A stretch of DNA of 64,000 nt, taken from the NCBI RefSeq assembly GCF_001672895.1, contig NZ_LZKP01000107.1, forward strand, positions 1-64,000, written 5' to 3'. The DNA comes from Mycobacterium sp. E740. Its GTDB lineage: Bacteria > Actinomycetota > Actinomycetes > Mycobacteriales > Mycobacteriaceae. Numbering within the stretch: the first letter of the stretch is position 1; every line of letters starts with the position of its first letter. Under the pieces are notes generated by a model that worked only from the letters and a program-made list of their open reading frames with translations, made no database searches and was not told where the DNA came from. Below, one piece after another: positions 1 through 9,752 of this stretch. The position numbers were made by a program, and so were the translations under genes.

Positions 1-43
1 GGGGTGGGCGGCGCGGGGGCCGTTGCGGCCCGGCGCTGTTCAC
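1..43 (-). CDS. murJ: Start of murJ/mviN-like lipid II flippase gene (partial)
   Basis: Only the first 14 codons are visible, running off the left edge. A GTG at 43-41 overlaps the TGA of the upstream gene (GTGA, 4 bp), typical translational coupling, and opens a basic, Pro/Arg-rich stretch ([14 protein letters not shown]). In M. tuberculosis the gene after the Rv3909 homologue is Rv3910, the MurJ flippase fused to a pseudokinase and regulated by FhaA. The identity is inferred from gene order and the coupled start, not from any MurJ motif, because none is in the window. Confidence 0.5.
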   Translation of the reverse strand, partial: MNSAGPQRPPRRPP

Positions 44-2469
44 CGCGTGCCCCCGCGCGCGCCGGTGCCCTTGCGTCCGGACCGGTCCAGCGAAGCGTCG
101 GCGATGTCGTCGTCGTAGCGCAGCGCCACGTCGAGCGGGTCGGGACGATGGGGGTCGGCTTCTAAGTCGGCGCGGTCCGGTTGGCCGCGGAACCGGTGCC
201 ACAGCCGGCGCCCGGCGAGCAGCACCAGCACTGCACCGGCGGACAGGGTGATGAAGAACAGCACCTTGCCGTAGGCGTTGGAGTGCACCGAAAGGCGCAC
301 CGGTTCGCCGAGCGGCAGGCCGTCGGCGGTGCGCAGCGCCACGTCCACGGCGAACCGCTGGGTGAAGTGCACCTCGATCGGGACCCGCAACGGCAGATAG
401 CCGGGCGGCAACTCGATCTCGCCCATGTCGGTCACCGTCATCCCGGGTGGCGCGTCGACGTGCAGGCGCACGCGGATCGGCACCGGCAGGTCGTTGCGCA
501 GTGCCAGCGGCAGCGGGCTGTGTTCGGTCGCCAGGGTGTAGGAGCCGCCCGGGTTGACGATGGTGACCGCATTGGAGATGTCGTCGACAGTGTGGCCGAC
601 GGTCGTGAGTCGTTGCTGCGCAAGGCCGTTGCGCGCATCGGGTGGCACCGACTGGCTCAGCGCGCGCAGCATGTCCTCGCGCAGCGGCGCGGTGTAGCCG
701 TACCCGGTCAGTCCGGTGCGCGCATCGGTGGTCAACGCCGCGGTGAGCCGCCACACTCGCGCGGTGACCGCGGAGATGCCGGAGACCACGGCGTCGTCGA
801 ACCGGGCGTCCGGATTGCCCAGCTTGTCACCGGGCATCGCCGCCGCGTCCTGCGGTGGGATCGCGTTGCTCTCGGCGATGACCGCAGGCAGCGGCCGAGG
901 CTGCGCAAGGCCGGCGTTGATCGCGGTCGCCACGGCGGTGAACACCGCGCGCGCGTCGTCGGGCTGCAGGCTCCACGCCAACGGCGGCATGAGGAGCTGA
1001 GTACGCGGCGCGACGTCGGGGTTAAGCCCCCGCCACAGCACTGCGCCGAGAGCGTCCTGACGCCGGGCCACCACCGAGTCGTGGTGCAGCGGGACGTGCA
1101 GGGAATGTTCCAGATACGCCGGGGCCACCGGGTCGGCGCCGGTCCCCGCCAGTGCGGCGCCGACGGCCGCATCGAACGGCGCGGCGACGACCTGCGGCGT
1201 GTAGCGCACCGGTCTGGTGTCGGCGATGCCGGCGGCGTCAAAGGTGGCGTTCGGAGACTCCGATCCGGCCGCAATCGCGACCGTCGGGCCGCCCTGGTCG
1301 GACAGCAACCGCACAGCCGGACCGGTCAGCGGTCCGTCGCCGACGAGGCTGGCGCCGCGCACCGAGACCACGCCGAGGATCTGGTCGACGATGTCGCCCG
1401 CGGAGACAGTCGCGATCCTGCTCAGTCCGGGATCGCCGACGCGGCGCAACGCGTCGAGGTCGGCCTGCGCGTACGTGGTCGCGACGACGCACATCCGCGG
1501 CGCCAGCGCCTTGAGCCGGTTCAGCCACGCCACCGCGGCGTTCTGGCCGGCACCGGGCCGGGTCGGAGTTCCGGGCCCGCTGTCGGTGCCGATGTTGACG
1601 ACGTAGCCGGCCGTCATCGCGTTGACCGTGACGAGCAGATCGGGGTCGACGGCAAGGCACGTCGCCGCGCGCACCCGTCCGTCGGGGTCGACCTCCGGGC
1701 TGGTGGCGAACTCGGCGGCCGACAGCAACGTGTCGAGCCGTCCGTTGGCGGCCAGCGACGTCGCGAGGTCGTCGTCGGTCAGCCGGACCGGCGTGGCGCC
1801 GCCGGGTGCACCGGCCGCCAGCCGGGGGCGGTCCGCGATCGGCCACAGCAGCGTCACGGCCACCGGTTGAGAGGTGTCGGGCGGTTCGACCGCGGCCACC
1901 GCCTCCGTCGAGCCCGCCGCCGTCTCCTGCGGTACGCCGAGCACCGGCAACAGGAACCGGGCGGCGTCGAGGCGGGCGGGCTCGCCGTAGTCCGGGGTGC
2001 CGTTCACGTTGACCATCACCGGGTACACCCCGGGCTTGGCGATGTCGAGCGACGGCTGGCCCGACGCGCGCAGCGGATACGACAGGTTGAACGGAACCTC
2101 TTGTCCCCGAGCCAGTTCCGGGGTGAGCGTGACGAAATCTCCGACCGGTTCGAACTGGTCGACGTCGCCGGTGAGGTTGGTTCGCAGGCCGCTGGACGTC
2201 CGGACCGCGGCGGCGTGCTCCAGCCGCACCACCACGTCGCGCACCGGCCGGTCGCCGACGTTGCGCACGACGCCGGTGACGGTCACGGTTGCCTCGCTGG
2301 TGGTGGTCACCACGTCCGGGTTGACGCGGTCGATGCGCACCTGCAGGAACGGGTTGGCGGCGGGTTCGCCGGTGGCGGCGCGCGGCAGTGCGACCGGAAC
2401 GGCGCCGAGCGCAACCAGCAACAGCGCGGCCAGCAGGCGCAGCAGCACGCGGGGTGCCGTCGGGCTCAC
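40..2469 (-). CDS. Rv3909-like exported membrane-anchored protein (DUF6049 type)
   Basis: An 809-residue protein with an N-terminal signal sequence (hydrophobic residues about 8-30, ending near an Ala-Thr-Gly cleavage region). A long extracytoplasmic body follows, with a CARDB-like beta segment near residues 60-160, and one transmembrane helix near 740-758 ([18 protein letters not shown]). The C-terminal tail is charged and cytoplasmic. It resembles M. tuberculosis Rv3909 by order and overall plan. Its ATG overlaps the mutT4 stop by 4 bp (ATGA) and its stop overlaps the murJ-like start, so the three genes form one coupled operon. A role in envelope assembly with MurJ is inferred from position; no catalytic motif was seen. 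Confidence 0.85.
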   Translation of the reverse strand: MSPTAPRVLLRLLAALLLVALGAVPVALPRAATGEPAANPFLQVRIDRVNPDVVTTTSEATVTVTGVVRNVGDRPVRDVVVRLEHAAAVRTSSGLRTNLTGDVDQFEPVGDFVTLTPELARGQEVPFNLSYPLRASGQPSLDIAKPGVYPVMVNVNGTPDYGEPARLDAARFLLPVLGVPQETAAGSTEAVAAVEPPDTSQPVAVTLLWPIADRPRLAAGAPGGATPVRLTDDDLATSLAANGRLDTLLSAAEFATSPEVDPDGRVRAATCLAVDPDLLVTVNAMTAGYVVNIGTDSGPGTPTRPGAGQNAAVAWLNRLKALAPRMCVVATTYAQADLDALRRVGDPGLSRIATVSAGDIVDQILGVVSVRGASLVGDGPLTGPAVRLLSDQGGPTVAIAAGSESPNATFDAAGIADTRPVRYTPQVVAAPFDAAVGAALAGTGADPVAPAYLEHSLHVPLHHDSVVARRQDALGAVLWRGLNPDVAPRTQLLMPPLAWSLQPDDARAVFTAVATAINAGLAQPRPLPAVIAESNAIPPQDAAAMPGDKLGNPDARFDDAVVSGISAVTARVWRLTAALTTDARTGLTGYGYTAPLREDMLRALSQSVPPDARNGLAQQRLTTVGHTVDDISNAVTIVNPGGSYTLATEHSPLPLALRNDLPVPIRVRLHVDAPPGMTVTDMGEIELPPGYLPLRVPIEVHFTQRFAVDVALRTADGLPLGEPVRLSVHSNAYGKVLFFITLSAGAVLVLLAGRRLWHRFRGQPDRADLEADPHRPDPLDVALRYDDDIADASLDRSGRKGTGARGGTR

Positions 2470-3272
2470 GGGCCCTGTCCGCAGCCGTTCGTCCGCCGGC
2501 CGGGCTGGTGCTGAGCGCGTTCGTCGGGGCGACGGTTGCGAGTGTGCGAATGCGTCTGGGGCCGGCGCCTCGGCGAGGAGTGGGGAAGCGGCGGCAGCGC
2601 GGCGGGACCGTCGGCGTGCAGCTTGTCGATCAGTTCGCCGGCGACCTCGGCGAGCCGGCGCTCGTCGGCGTAGGCCAGCCGCTTCGGCAGCTCTTTGAGC
2701 GGCACCCAGGCCACCTCGGTGACCTCGACGTCCTCGTCGGACAGCTCACCGCCGAGGAATCGCATCAGATAGTGGTGCACGGTCTTGTGCACGCGCCGGC
2801 CTTCGGTGACGAACCAGTAGTCGATGCTGCCCAGCGCCGCGAGGACGCTGCCCTGGATACCGGTCTCCTCGGCGACTTCGCGGATCGCGGTCTGCTCCGC
2901 CGTCTCGCCCATCTCGATGTGCCCCTTGGGCAGGGACCACAGCATCCGGCCGCGCCGGTCGATGCGCCCGATCAGCGCCGCGACCTGTCCGTCCTTGGGG
3001 CCGTCGATCCCGTCGATGACCAGTCCGCCGGCCGAGGTCTCGTGCACGGTCCGCAGCCGGTCCGGCGGTCGCCGCGGCCGGGACTTCTTTGCCTGCGCGG
3101 GCTGGCCGTCGGTGCTTCCGTTGAGTGCGGCGTTGGCGCGGTGCGCACCCGGGACGGGGTGGGGGACGGGGCGTGTCGACTGGTCGGAGGCCGCTTCGGG
3201 CGGACCTGCCGCGCGTCGGCCGCGGCGACGCCCCCGGCGCCGTCGTGGTTTGGCCTGCTCGCCGTCCGACAC
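2466..3272 (-). CDS. mutT4: Nudix hydrolase MutT4
   Basis: A 268-residue Nudix pyrophosphohydrolase, expected to act on nucleoside-diphosphate derivatives. The Nudix box GX5EX7REXXEEXG is complete at about residues 117-139 (starts [11 protein letters not shown], then REVAEETG). Before it lies an Arg/Lys/Pro-rich basic tail of about 70 residues, as in the M. tuberculosis MutT4 (Rv3908) I recall. I chose the GTG at 3272 (protein VSDGEQAK...) because known homologues begin with SDGEQ; an in-frame start 14 codons further upstream would reach back into the pcnA promoter region. It is divergent from pcnA with an 85-bp shared promoter gap and overlaps the next gene by ATGA. Confidence 0.92.
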   Translation of the reverse strand: MSDGEQAKPRRRRGRRRGRRAAGPPEAASDQSTRPVPHPVPGAHRANAALNGSTDGQPAQAKKSRPRRPPDRLRTVHETSAGGLVIDGIDGPKDGQVAALIGRIDRRGRMLWSLPKGHIEMGETAEQTAIREVAEETGIQGSVLAALGSIDYWFVTEGRRVHKTVHHYLMRFLGGELSDEDVEVTEVAWVPLKELPKRLAYADERRLAEVAGELIDKLHADGPAALPPLPHSSPRRRPQTHSHTRNRRPDERAQHQPGRRTNGCGQGP

Positions 3273-3357
3273 CCAAGCGATAGTAGCTGCCACCCACTTT
3301 CGCTCCCGCCGCACTCACCGGTCGTGACAGAGCCGTATCCGATTAGGCTGTCCGAAC

Positions 3358-4794
3358 GTGCCCGAAGCCCCGACCGACGCCGAACTGCTTGCCACCGCGC
3401 AAGTTGCGCTGAACCGCCATGGCGGGGTGCTGCGCGAACTCGGCCGGCTGTTCGCGTCGGCCGGTCACGAGCTGTACCTCGTCGGCGGCAGTGTCCGCGA
3501 CGCCCTGCTCGACCGGCCGCTGACGGATCTCGACTTCACCACCGACGCCCGGCCCGAGCAGATGCAGAAGTTGCTGCGGCCGTGGGCCGACTCGCTGTGG
3601 GACACCGGCATCGAGTTCGGCACGCTCGGCGTCGGCAAGGATGAGCTGCGGCTCGAGATCACCACCTACCGCGCCGACAGTTACGACCAGGTGTCGCGCA
3701 ACCCGGAGGTGCGCTTCGGCGACAGCCTCGACGACGACCTGAGGCGCCGCGACTTCACCGTCAACGCGATGGCCGTGCGGGTGACCGCCGACGGGGCCAC
3801 CGGGTTCCACGATCCGCTGAACGGATTGGCCGCGCTGCGCGCGAAGACGCTCGACACGCCCGCCGGGCCGGAGGTGTCGTTCGGCGACGATCCGCTGCGG
3901 ATGCTGCGCGCGGCGCGGTTCGTCTCGCAGCTGGAGTTCACCGTCGCCCCGCGGGTGCTCGAGGCTCTGGTGGAGATGGCGCCGCAGCTGAGCCGCATCA
4001 CCGCGGAAAGGGTGGCCGTCGAACTGGACAAGCTGCTGCTCGGCACCGACCCGGCCGCGGGCATCGACCTGATGGTGCAGACCGGGCTCGGCGACGTCGT
4101 GCTGCCGGAGGTCGGTGCGATGCGGATGGCCATCGACGAGCACCACCAGCACAAGGATGTCTACTGGCATTCGCTGACGGTGCTGAAGCAGGCGATCGCA
4201 CTCGAGGACGACGGCCCTGACTTGGTGCTGCGCTGGGCGGCGCTGCTGCACGACATCGGCAAGCCCGCCACCCGCAGGCACGAACCGGACGGCGGGGTGA
4301 GCTTCCATCACCACGAGGTCGTCGGCGCGAAGATGGCCCGCAAACGGATGCGCGCGCTCAAGTATTCGAAGCAGATGGTCGACGACGTTTCCCAGCTGGT
4401 GTACCTGCACCTGCGGTTCCATGGTTACGGCGGCGGCAAGTGGACGGACTCGGCGGTGCGCCGGTACGTCACCGACGCCGGCCCGCTGCTGGGAAAGCTG
4501 CACAAGCTGGTGCGCGCCGACTGCACCACCCGAAACAAGCGCCGCGCCGCGCGGCTGCAGGCCAACTACGACGACCTCGAGCACCGGATCGCCGAGCTGG
4601 CCGAGAAGGAGGATCTCGCCCGCGTGCGGCCGGACCTCAACGGCAACGAGATCATGGAGATTCTCGGCATTCCGGCCGGCCCGCAGGTGGGCGAGGCCTG
4701 GCAGTACCTGAAGGAGTTGCGCCTGGACCGCGGCCCGCTGTCGCGGGAGGAAGCGGTGGGCGAACTGCTGGCGTGGTGGACCGCGCGCGGCTGA
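3358..4794 (+). CDS. pcnA: CCA tRNA nucleotidyltransferase with HD domain
   Basis: A 478-residue class II polynucleotide nucleotidyltransferase that builds or repairs the 3' CCA end of tRNAs using CTP and ATP. Visible motifs: the GGSVRD signature at 43-48, the catalytic metal-binding DLD at 57-59, the RRRDFTVNA motif, and a C-terminal HD phosphohydrolase domain starting at H298-D299 (LLHDIGKPATR). Length matches actinobacterial family members (M. tuberculosis Rv3907c). It starts at GTG 3358, right after a likely promoter region shared with the divergent mutT4 operon. Standalone enzyme; very high confidence in the family. Confidence 0.95.
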   Translation: MPEAPTDAELLATAQVALNRHGGVLRELGRLFASAGHELYLVGGSVRDALLDRPLTDLDFTTDARPEQMQKLLRPWADSLWDTGIEFGTLGVGKDELRLEITTYRADSYDQVSRNPEVRFGDSLDDDLRRRDFTVNAMAVRVTADGATGFHDPLNGLAALRAKTLDTPAGPEVSFGDDPLRMLRAARFVSQLEFTVAPRVLEALVEMAPQLSRITAERVAVELDKLLLGTDPAAGIDLMVQTGLGDVVLPEVGAMRMAIDEHHQHKDVYWHSLTVLKQAIALEDDGPDLVLRWAALLHDIGKPATRRHEPDGGVSFHHHEVVGAKMARKRMRALKYSKQMVDDVSQLVYLHLRFHGYGGGKWTDSAVRRYVTDAGPLLGKLHKLVRADCTTRNKRRAARLQANYDDLEHRIAELAEKEDLARVRPDLNGNEIMEILGIPAGPQVGEAWQYLKELRLDRGPLSREEAVGELLAWWTARG

Positions 4795-4846
4795 CCGTCG
4801 AAGGGCCGCGCGGAACCGTTCGCGGGCGTGCCGCGTCTGAACGGGT

Positions 4847-5344
4847 ATGGACTACTGCCTCAGTGACGGCGACGGAACGGCGACGGTGTGGTCCGCCGCG
4901 CCGGATGTGGATGTGGACGGCGACGGGTCCTTCGACGCGGTAGGGCTCGACTTCGACGATGACGGGCTGATCGACGACGCGATGGCCGACCTCGACGCCG
5001 ACGGGCACGCCGAATACCTGGTGCGCGACGTCACCTCCGACGCCGACGGGGCCGCGTACTTCTCCGACGACGGCACCGGCACGTGGACGGTCAGCGTTGA
5101 CCGCGGCGGGCAGCTGCGGTGGTTCGGTCTCGACGGCGTCGAACAGTTCGGCGGGCCGCTGGTCGACCTCGAGGGCGACGGGCAGGCCGATGACCGGTTG
5201 CTCGATGTCAACGGTGACGGGCTCGCCGACCGGGCGCTCGGCGGGGGATCTGCATTCGTCGACACCGATGCCGACGGCCGGTGGGACGTGAAGCTGACCG
5301 ACAGCGACGGCGACGGCCACGCCGACGGCGCCGACGAGCTCTGA
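4847..5344 (+). CDS. Asp-rich repeat protein, Rv3906c-like (EF-hand/thrombospondin-3-like repeats)
   Basis: A 165-residue, very acidic protein made of recurring D-x-D-G-D/H-x motifs: DVDVDGDG, DFDDDGL, DLDADGH, DLEGDGQ, DVNGDGL, DTDADGR, DSDGDGHADG. This spacing is that of Ca2+-binding loops of the EF-hand, dockerin or thrombospondin-3 type. No signal peptide or membrane segment is visible and the protein begins directly MDYCLSDGDG. It lies 52 bp after pcnA on the same strand, the position Rv3906c holds beside pcnA in M. tuberculosis. Calcium binding is inferred from the motifs; the function is unknown. Confidence 0.85.
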   Translation: MDYCLSDGDGTATVWSAAPDVDVDGDGSFDAVGLDFDDDGLIDDAMADLDADGHAEYLVRDVTSDADGAAYFSDDGTGTWTVSVDRGGQLRWFGLDGVEQFGGPLVDLEGDGQADDRLLDVNGDGLADRALGGGSAFVDTDADGRWDVKLTDSDGDGHADGADEL

Positions 5345-5353
5345 CCCTGCGCG

Positions 5354-6139
5354 CTATGAGCGGCCGGGCCCCGGCGGGCCGGCGAACGCCTGCGCGATGC
5401 CCAGCCAACGCTCGGCATCGGAGCCGACCGCAAGCACGTCCAGCGTCGACCGGCGCCGACGCTGGGTGACCAGCATGCAGAAGTCCTCCGCCGAGCCGGT
5501 CACCCGCTGCCCGGCGTCCTCCGGGCCCCACGACCACGTCGACCCGTCGGGTGCGATCAACTCGACGCGAAACGGCTCGGCGGGCGGCTGGAGCCCGTTG
5601 ATGACGAACGAGAAATCCCGGGTGCGCACCCCGATATGCGCAATCGAGCGCAGCCGCGCGGTGGCGGTCCGTTGCACACCGAGCGCATCGGCGACGTCGA
5701 GGCCGTGCGCCCACGTCTCCATCAGCCGGGCCGTCGCCATCGACGCCGCACTCATCGGCGGCCCGAACCACGGCAGCTTTCGCCCGTCGGCCACAGTCAG
5801 CAGTTCGGCGTGCAGCCGGGCGCGCGTGTCCCGCCAGTCGGCGAGCAGCTCCTCGGGCGGCACGGCGGCCAAATCCTCGGCGCCTGCGTCGACGAAGCCG
5901 GCCGGGTTCTTGCCCGCCTCCTCGAGCAAGGCGGCGAACCCCGCTTCGTCGGTGACGGCGGTCAGCGCGACGCGATCGGTCCACAGCAGATGAGCGATCT
6001 GGTGCGCGACCGTCCAACCCGGCGCCGGGGTCGGCTCGGCCCAGCGTGCGACGGGAAGGTCGGCGACGATCGCGTCGAGTTCGTCGCTCTCGGCGCGGAG
6101 GTCGGCCACCATCGGCGCGGCACCAGCCATGCCCGTCAC
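5354..6139 (-). CDS. TIGR03084-type DinB/maleylpyruvate-isomerase-like protein (Rv0036c)
   Basis: A 261-residue protein of the mycothiol-dependent maleylpyruvate isomerase / DinB-like four-helix-bundle group. The N-terminal domain (about 10-160) carries the family pattern [32 protein letters not shown] and later [13 protein letters not shown], whose conserved His residues (in VAHQIAH and WAHG) are the usual metal ligands. The C-terminal half resembles the SCP2-like domain of the family. The match to M. tuberculosis Rv0036c is strong by eye. GTG 6139 lies 1 bp after the stop of the MFS gene, so the two are cotranscribed; ATG 6130 is an alternative start. Substrate unknown. Confidence 0.88.
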   Translation of the reverse strand: MTGMAGAAPMVADLRAESDELDAIVADLPVARWAEPTPAPGWTVAHQIAHLLWTDRVALTAVTDEAGFAALLEEAGKNPAGFVDAGAEDLAAVPPEELLADWRDTRARLHAELLTVADGRKLPWFGPPMSAASMATARLMETWAHGLDVADALGVQRTATARLRSIAHIGVRTRDFSFVINGLQPPAEPFRVELIAPDGSTWSWGPEDAGQRVTGSAEDFCMLVTQRRRRSTLDVLAVGSDAERWLGIAQAFAGPPGPGRS

Positions 6140-6140
6140 C

Positions 6141-7427
6141 TTAGCCCGGCGTCGACGACGCCCGCCTGGCGATCGCCGCGTGCGCCGCCAGTCCGGCGAG
6201 GTACACCCCGACGCCCGCCAGCGCGAGCGCCGGCTGGTGTCCGTCGGGCGGAATCACGCTCGCCGCCAACGCGATTGCGGTGATGAACGCCATCCAGAAC
6301 AGCGAGTCTTGCACCGTGAAGACGTGGCCGCGCAACGCGTCGTCGACGTCGAGCTGCATCGCGCTGTCGGCGCACAGCTTGACGACTTGGCCCGCCATGC
6401 CGAGCAGGAAGCCGCACGCCACCATCATCGCCAGTTGCAGACCCGAACCGGCGAGCTGGATCAACGCGGCGATCGCCAGCGCGGCGTTGGCGGTGGCGTA
6501 CCGGCCCCAGCGTCGCACCGCCACGGGCATGACAGCCGCCGCGATGAACGACCCGATGCCGGTGGCGGCGACGAACAGCACCGCCGTACCCAGGCCCGCG
6601 ACTTCTTGAGTGTCGGTATGGCGCACCATCACCAGCACCAGCAGGCTGTTGATTCCGAACGCCATGCGGTGCGCGGCCAAGCCGGCCAGCGTCGCAGCGA
6701 CGGTCGGCACCGCCGCGACCGTGCGGATGCCGTGCACCCAGCCGGTGGCCACCGCGTAGACGACCGAGCCGTGGATCGCGCGCACGCTGTCGTCGGGGCC
6801 GAGCAGGTGCGGCGGGAAGCGCCACGCCAGCCACAGCGCCAACGCCACCGGAACGGCGACGATCAAGATGATCGCGGCGGCGCCCGCGTCGTCGGCGCCG
6901 AACAGCCAGCGGGGCAGCAGCATGAAGTTGGCGCCGAGGAAGGCGGCCGCCGCGCCCGTCGCGGTCGCGACCGAGTTCATGCTGACGACCTGCTGCCTCG
7001 GCACGACGTGCGGCAGCGCCGCCGACAGCCCGGAGGAGACGAACCGGGTGAACCCGTTGACGATCAGCGCGCAGCACAGGATCGGCAGATCGCCGGCTCC
7101 GACTTCGAGCAGCGCCGCGACGGCGAACACCAACGCCAGCCGGCCGCCGTTCGCCCCGACCAGCACCAGGCGGCGATCCCACCGGTCGAGCAGCGCACCG
7201 GCGAACGGCCCGAGCAGCGAGTAGGGCAGGAACAGCACGGCGAACGCCCCGGCGATCGCCCACGGTTCGGCCGCCCGCTCCGGATTGAACAGGATCGCGC
7301 CCGCCAGCCCCGCGGCGAACAGGCCGTCGCCGAACTGGCTGACCGCCCGGAGTTCCAGGAGCCGCCAGAAGTCCGGCAGCTCACGCACCGAACGCCAGAC
7401 GGCGATGGGCGCACGCAGATCGGTCAC
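6141..7427 (-). CDS. MFS transporter, Rv0037c-like
   Basis: A 428-residue integral membrane protein with about 12 hydrophobic segments and the MFS loop 2-3 signature in the form [17 protein letters not shown] (about residues 77-93). It resembles the permease encoded next to Rv0036c in M. tuberculosis (Rv0037c). A macrolide-efflux-like subfamily is possible, but the substrate cannot be read from sequence. It is first in a two-gene operon with the DinB-like protein (1-bp gap) and divergent from the AlgH gene across a 113-bp promoter region. Confidence 0.9.
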   Translation of the reverse strand: MTDLRAPIAVWRSVRELPDFWRLLELRAVSQFGDGLFAAGLAGAILFNPERAAEPWAIAGAFAVLFLPYSLLGPFAGALLDRWDRRLVLVGANGGRLALVFAVAALLEVGAGDLPILCCALIVNGFTRFVSSGLSAALPHVVPRQQVVSMNSVATATGAAAAFLGANFMLLPRWLFGADDAGAAAIILIVAVPVALALWLAWRFPPHLLGPDDSVRAIHGSVVYAVATGWVHGIRTVAAVPTVAATLAGLAAHRMAFGINSLLVLVMVRHTDTQEVAGLGTAVLFVAATGIGSFIAAAVMPVAVRRWGRYATANAALAIAALIQLAGSGLQLAMMVACGFLLGMAGQVVKLCADSAMQLDVDDALRGHVFTVQDSLFWMAFITAIALAASVIPPDGHQPALALAGVGVYLAGLAAHAAIARRASSTPG

Positions 7428-7540
7428 GGGAGATTCACGTTCCTAGACGGTTCGGATCGGGACCGCATCCACAGTACAAATATCGCGGCGGGGTCCGCGC
7501 TTGCCCGCCACGAGGGCGGTCACGGTGCCATTATGGTCAG

Positions 7541-8146
7541 GTGGCGCAGTCAGAGGACCCGGAGGACTTCATCGCTCCCGCGGCGCCGCGCGTGCGGGCC
7601 GGGACACTGCTTCTCGCCAACACCGATCTGCTGGAGCCGACGTTTCGCCGCAGCGTGATCTACGTCGTCGAGCACAACGACGGCGGCACGCTCGGCGTGG
7701 TGCTGAACCGGGCGAGCGAGACCGCGGTGTACAACGTGTTACCGCAGTGGGCGAAGCTGGCCGCCAAGCCGAAGACGATGTTCATCGGGGGACCCGTCAA
7801 GCGCGATGCGGCGCTGTGCCTCGCGAGCCTGCGCGCGGGGATGGAAGCCGCCGACGTGCCGGGTCTGCGGCACGTGCAGGGCCGCATGGTGATGGTCGAC
7901 CTCGACGCCGACCCGGACACCATCGCGCCCGTGGTCGAGGGCGTACGGATCTTCGCGGGCTACTCGGGTTGGACGATCGGCCAGCTCGATGGCGAGATCG
8001 AACGCGACGATTGGATTGTGTTGTCGGCGTTGCCATCTGACGTTCTCGTCGAACCGCGCGTCGACCTGTGGTCGCGGGTGCTGCGCCGCCAGCCGTTGCC
8101 CCTGTCGTTATTGGCGACCCATCCCATCGACGTGAGCCGTAACTAG
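7541..8146 (+). CDS. YqgE/AlgH family protein (DUF179), Rv0038-like
   Basis: A 201-residue cytosolic protein of the UPF0301/AlgH family. Typical family features are near the start, RVRAGTLLLANTDLLEPTFRRSVIYVVEH, then NDGGTLGVVLNR and the FIGGPV motif. The biochemical role of the family is not settled; AlgH was first linked to transcriptional control in Pseudomonas. Starts at GTG 7541. It is convergent with the next gene: the stop codons abut at 8146/8147 with no intergenic bases. Confidence 0.93.
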   Translation: MAQSEDPEDFIAPAAPRVRAGTLLLANTDLLEPTFRRSVIYVVEHNDGGTLGVVLNRASETAVYNVLPQWAKLAAKPKTMFIGGPVKRDAALCLASLRAGMEAADVPGLRHVQGRMVMVDLDADPDTIAPVVEGVRIFAGYSGWTIGQLDGEIERDDWIVLSALPSDVLVEPRVDLWSRVLRRQPLPLSLLATHPIDVSRN

Positions 8147-8503
8147 TCAGCTGCAGGACAGCGTGCACCCGGCGCACGCGCCGCCGCAGCCGCCGGAACT
8201 CGCCGCTGCGCGCTGCGCATCGGCTATTGCGACGGCCTTGGCGCTCTGCCAGCATCCGGTCGCCACCGTGCCGACCGCGCCGAGCACACAGACGATCAGC
8301 ACGACGACGGCGATCCTGGGTTCGGCCACGAGCGCGACACCGCCGCCGGCGGCGAGCATCGTTGCGGCCGCGAGCTGCGTGGGGGCAACCGAGCGCAGTA
8401 CCGCCCGCACAGGGTCACCGGACGGCGGACGGCGCAGCAGCCACCCGCCGAGTCCCGCGGTCACGGCGGCGGCGCACAGGCAGAGCACCGCGGCGATGAG
8501 CAT
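8147..8503 (-). CDS. Small membrane protein with Cys-rich tail, Rv0039c-like
   Basis: A 118-residue protein with three hydrophobic segments (about 3-23, 43-60 and 65-86) and a cytosolic or periplasmic C-terminus bearing four cysteines in the last 17 residues (SSGGCGGACAGCTLSCS). Gene order matches M. tuberculosis Rv0039c, a conserved transmembrane protein of unknown function. The Cys cluster could bind metal or be redox-active; this is inference. Its stop abuts that of the AlgH gene, and its start is 70 bp from the end of the Mtc28 gene on the same strand. Confidence 0.75.
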   Translation of the reverse strand: MLIAAVLCLCAAAVTAGLGGWLLRRPPSGDPVRAVLRSVAPTQLAAATMLAAGGGVALVAEPRIAVVVLIVCVLGAVGTVATGCWQSAKAVAIADAQRAAASSGGCGGACAGCTLSCS

Positions 8504-8573
8504 GAGCCAAAGGATACGAGGTGTGGGGGTTTGGGGCGTCCCCCGGGCGCCAGGCTTCGCCCGGGGGACAGGC

Positions 8574-9575
8574 TCAGCTCGGCAGGCCCAGCGCTGCCGC
8601 GGGCGGGGCAGCCGCTACGGCGGGCGCGGCCGGTGCCGCAGGTGCAGGCGCAGTGCCGGGGACCGGTGCAGCGCCGGGGACCGCTGCAGCGCCGGGGATG
8701 GCCGCCGGCGGCGTCGCGGCGGGCTGCCCGGGCACGCTGACCCGGAACCCGTTGACGATCGCGTCGGTGGCGTCCGCCGCCGGGACCACCTGGTCGACGC
8801 TCGTCGTCACCGACAGAGACACCAGGTACCTGTCCGGGCCGACGGTCGCGATGACGTGGCGGCGCGAGGTGTTCAACGTCATGTTGTTCTCGCGGTAGGT
8901 GCCCTCGATCAACGCCGACGGCATACCGCCGAAGTCGGCGAGCGAGGCGTCGGTCGAGCGCCAGGCGGGCAGCTTCGCGCTGTCGATGAAGCCGTGGCTG
9001 ATCGCCTCTTTCGGGTCGAAGTCGCCAACCAGCTTGTACACCACCACCTGCGCGTTCGACGTGTAGAGGCCGTTGCCGCCCACCCGGTCGGCGATCACGG
9101 CGAACGCGTCGGGCACGTTCGGATCGGGCACGTGCGCCCAGCCGCGCGGCATCGGCAGCACGATGTTGAGCGCCTTGAAGTCCCGGCTCGACTGCGGCTC
9201 GAGCCTGACACCCTTGCTGGCGAAGAACTCGGTCAGCGTGCCGGACGTCGCCGGTTGGATCGTGGCGACGGGCGGGGCGGGTGCGACCGGAGCGACCAGC
9301 CCGGGGGAGGCGGCCGCACCGGGGACGCCGGCGGTTGCCGGGGACGCGACGGAACCGGGGGCGGCAGCAGTGGCCGGACTCACACCCGGGTTGGCGAGAG
9401 CTTGCGCGTTGGGGGCGACCGTGACGGTCTGGGTGACCGTGGCGGGCGCGGGCAGCGGCGGTTGCGGGACGAGGGGTTCGGCCGATGCGGTCGTGCCCGC
9501 GAAGCCGAGGACGCCGGCGGTGGCGGCGGCCAGACCTGCGGCCAGAATCCGCCAGCGAGGGGCGATCTCGATCAT
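8574..9575 (-). CDS. mtc28: Proline-rich secreted antigen Mtc28 (Rv0040c homologue)
   Basis: A 333-residue secreted protein. A signal peptide (residues 1-32, ending SADP-like as SAEP) leads a Pro/Ala-rich linker. Then comes the conserved LpqN/LpqT-like domain (about 115-285), with blocks such as [36 protein letters not shown] and [18 protein letters not shown], and last a Pro/Ala-rich tail with [17 protein letters not shown] repeats. The start at ATG 9575 follows a good ribosome site (GGAAGGA) and matches M. tuberculosis Mtc28, which begins MIQIA; an upstream in-frame ATG at 9683 would destroy the signal peptide. Function unknown; a lipid- or cell-wall-related role is assumed for the family. 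Confidence 0.92.
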   Translation of the reverse strand: MIEIAPRWRILAAGLAAATAGVLGFAGTTASAEPLVPQPPLPAPATVTQTVTVAPNAQALANPGVSPATAAAPGSVASPATAGVPGAAASPGLVAPVAPAPPVATIQPATSGTLTEFFASKGVRLEPQSSRDFKALNIVLPMPRGWAHVPDPNVPDAFAVIADRVGGNGLYTSNAQVVVYKLVGDFDPKEAISHGFIDSAKLPAWRSTDASLADFGGMPSALIEGTYRENNMTLNTSRRHVIATVGPDRYLVSLSVTTSVDQVVPAADATDAIVNGFRVSVPGQPAATPPAAIPGAAAVPGAAPVPGTAPAPAAPAAPAVAAAPPAAALGLPS

Positions 9576-9752
9576 CTGCGTCGGTCCTTCCGAACAGCAC
9601 GTGGGAGGGTCAGGCGCTGACTGTATCCATCGTCGATCGTCGGCCACCAGCGTCGGAATCGAGCTGCAACAGTGTTCTGACATCCCTGCAACGGAACCGA
9701 GACCAACCCGTGGCCGGGCGAGCGTCCGGTCGGGTGCTTATACCCTGTTCAC

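Noticed and set aside
181-2514. Very long open frame on the plus strand opposite the Rv3909-like gene
   Set aside because: GC-rich antisense shadow: composition of Arg/Gly/His-rich nonsense, no domain, covers a well-supported membrane protein on the other strand.
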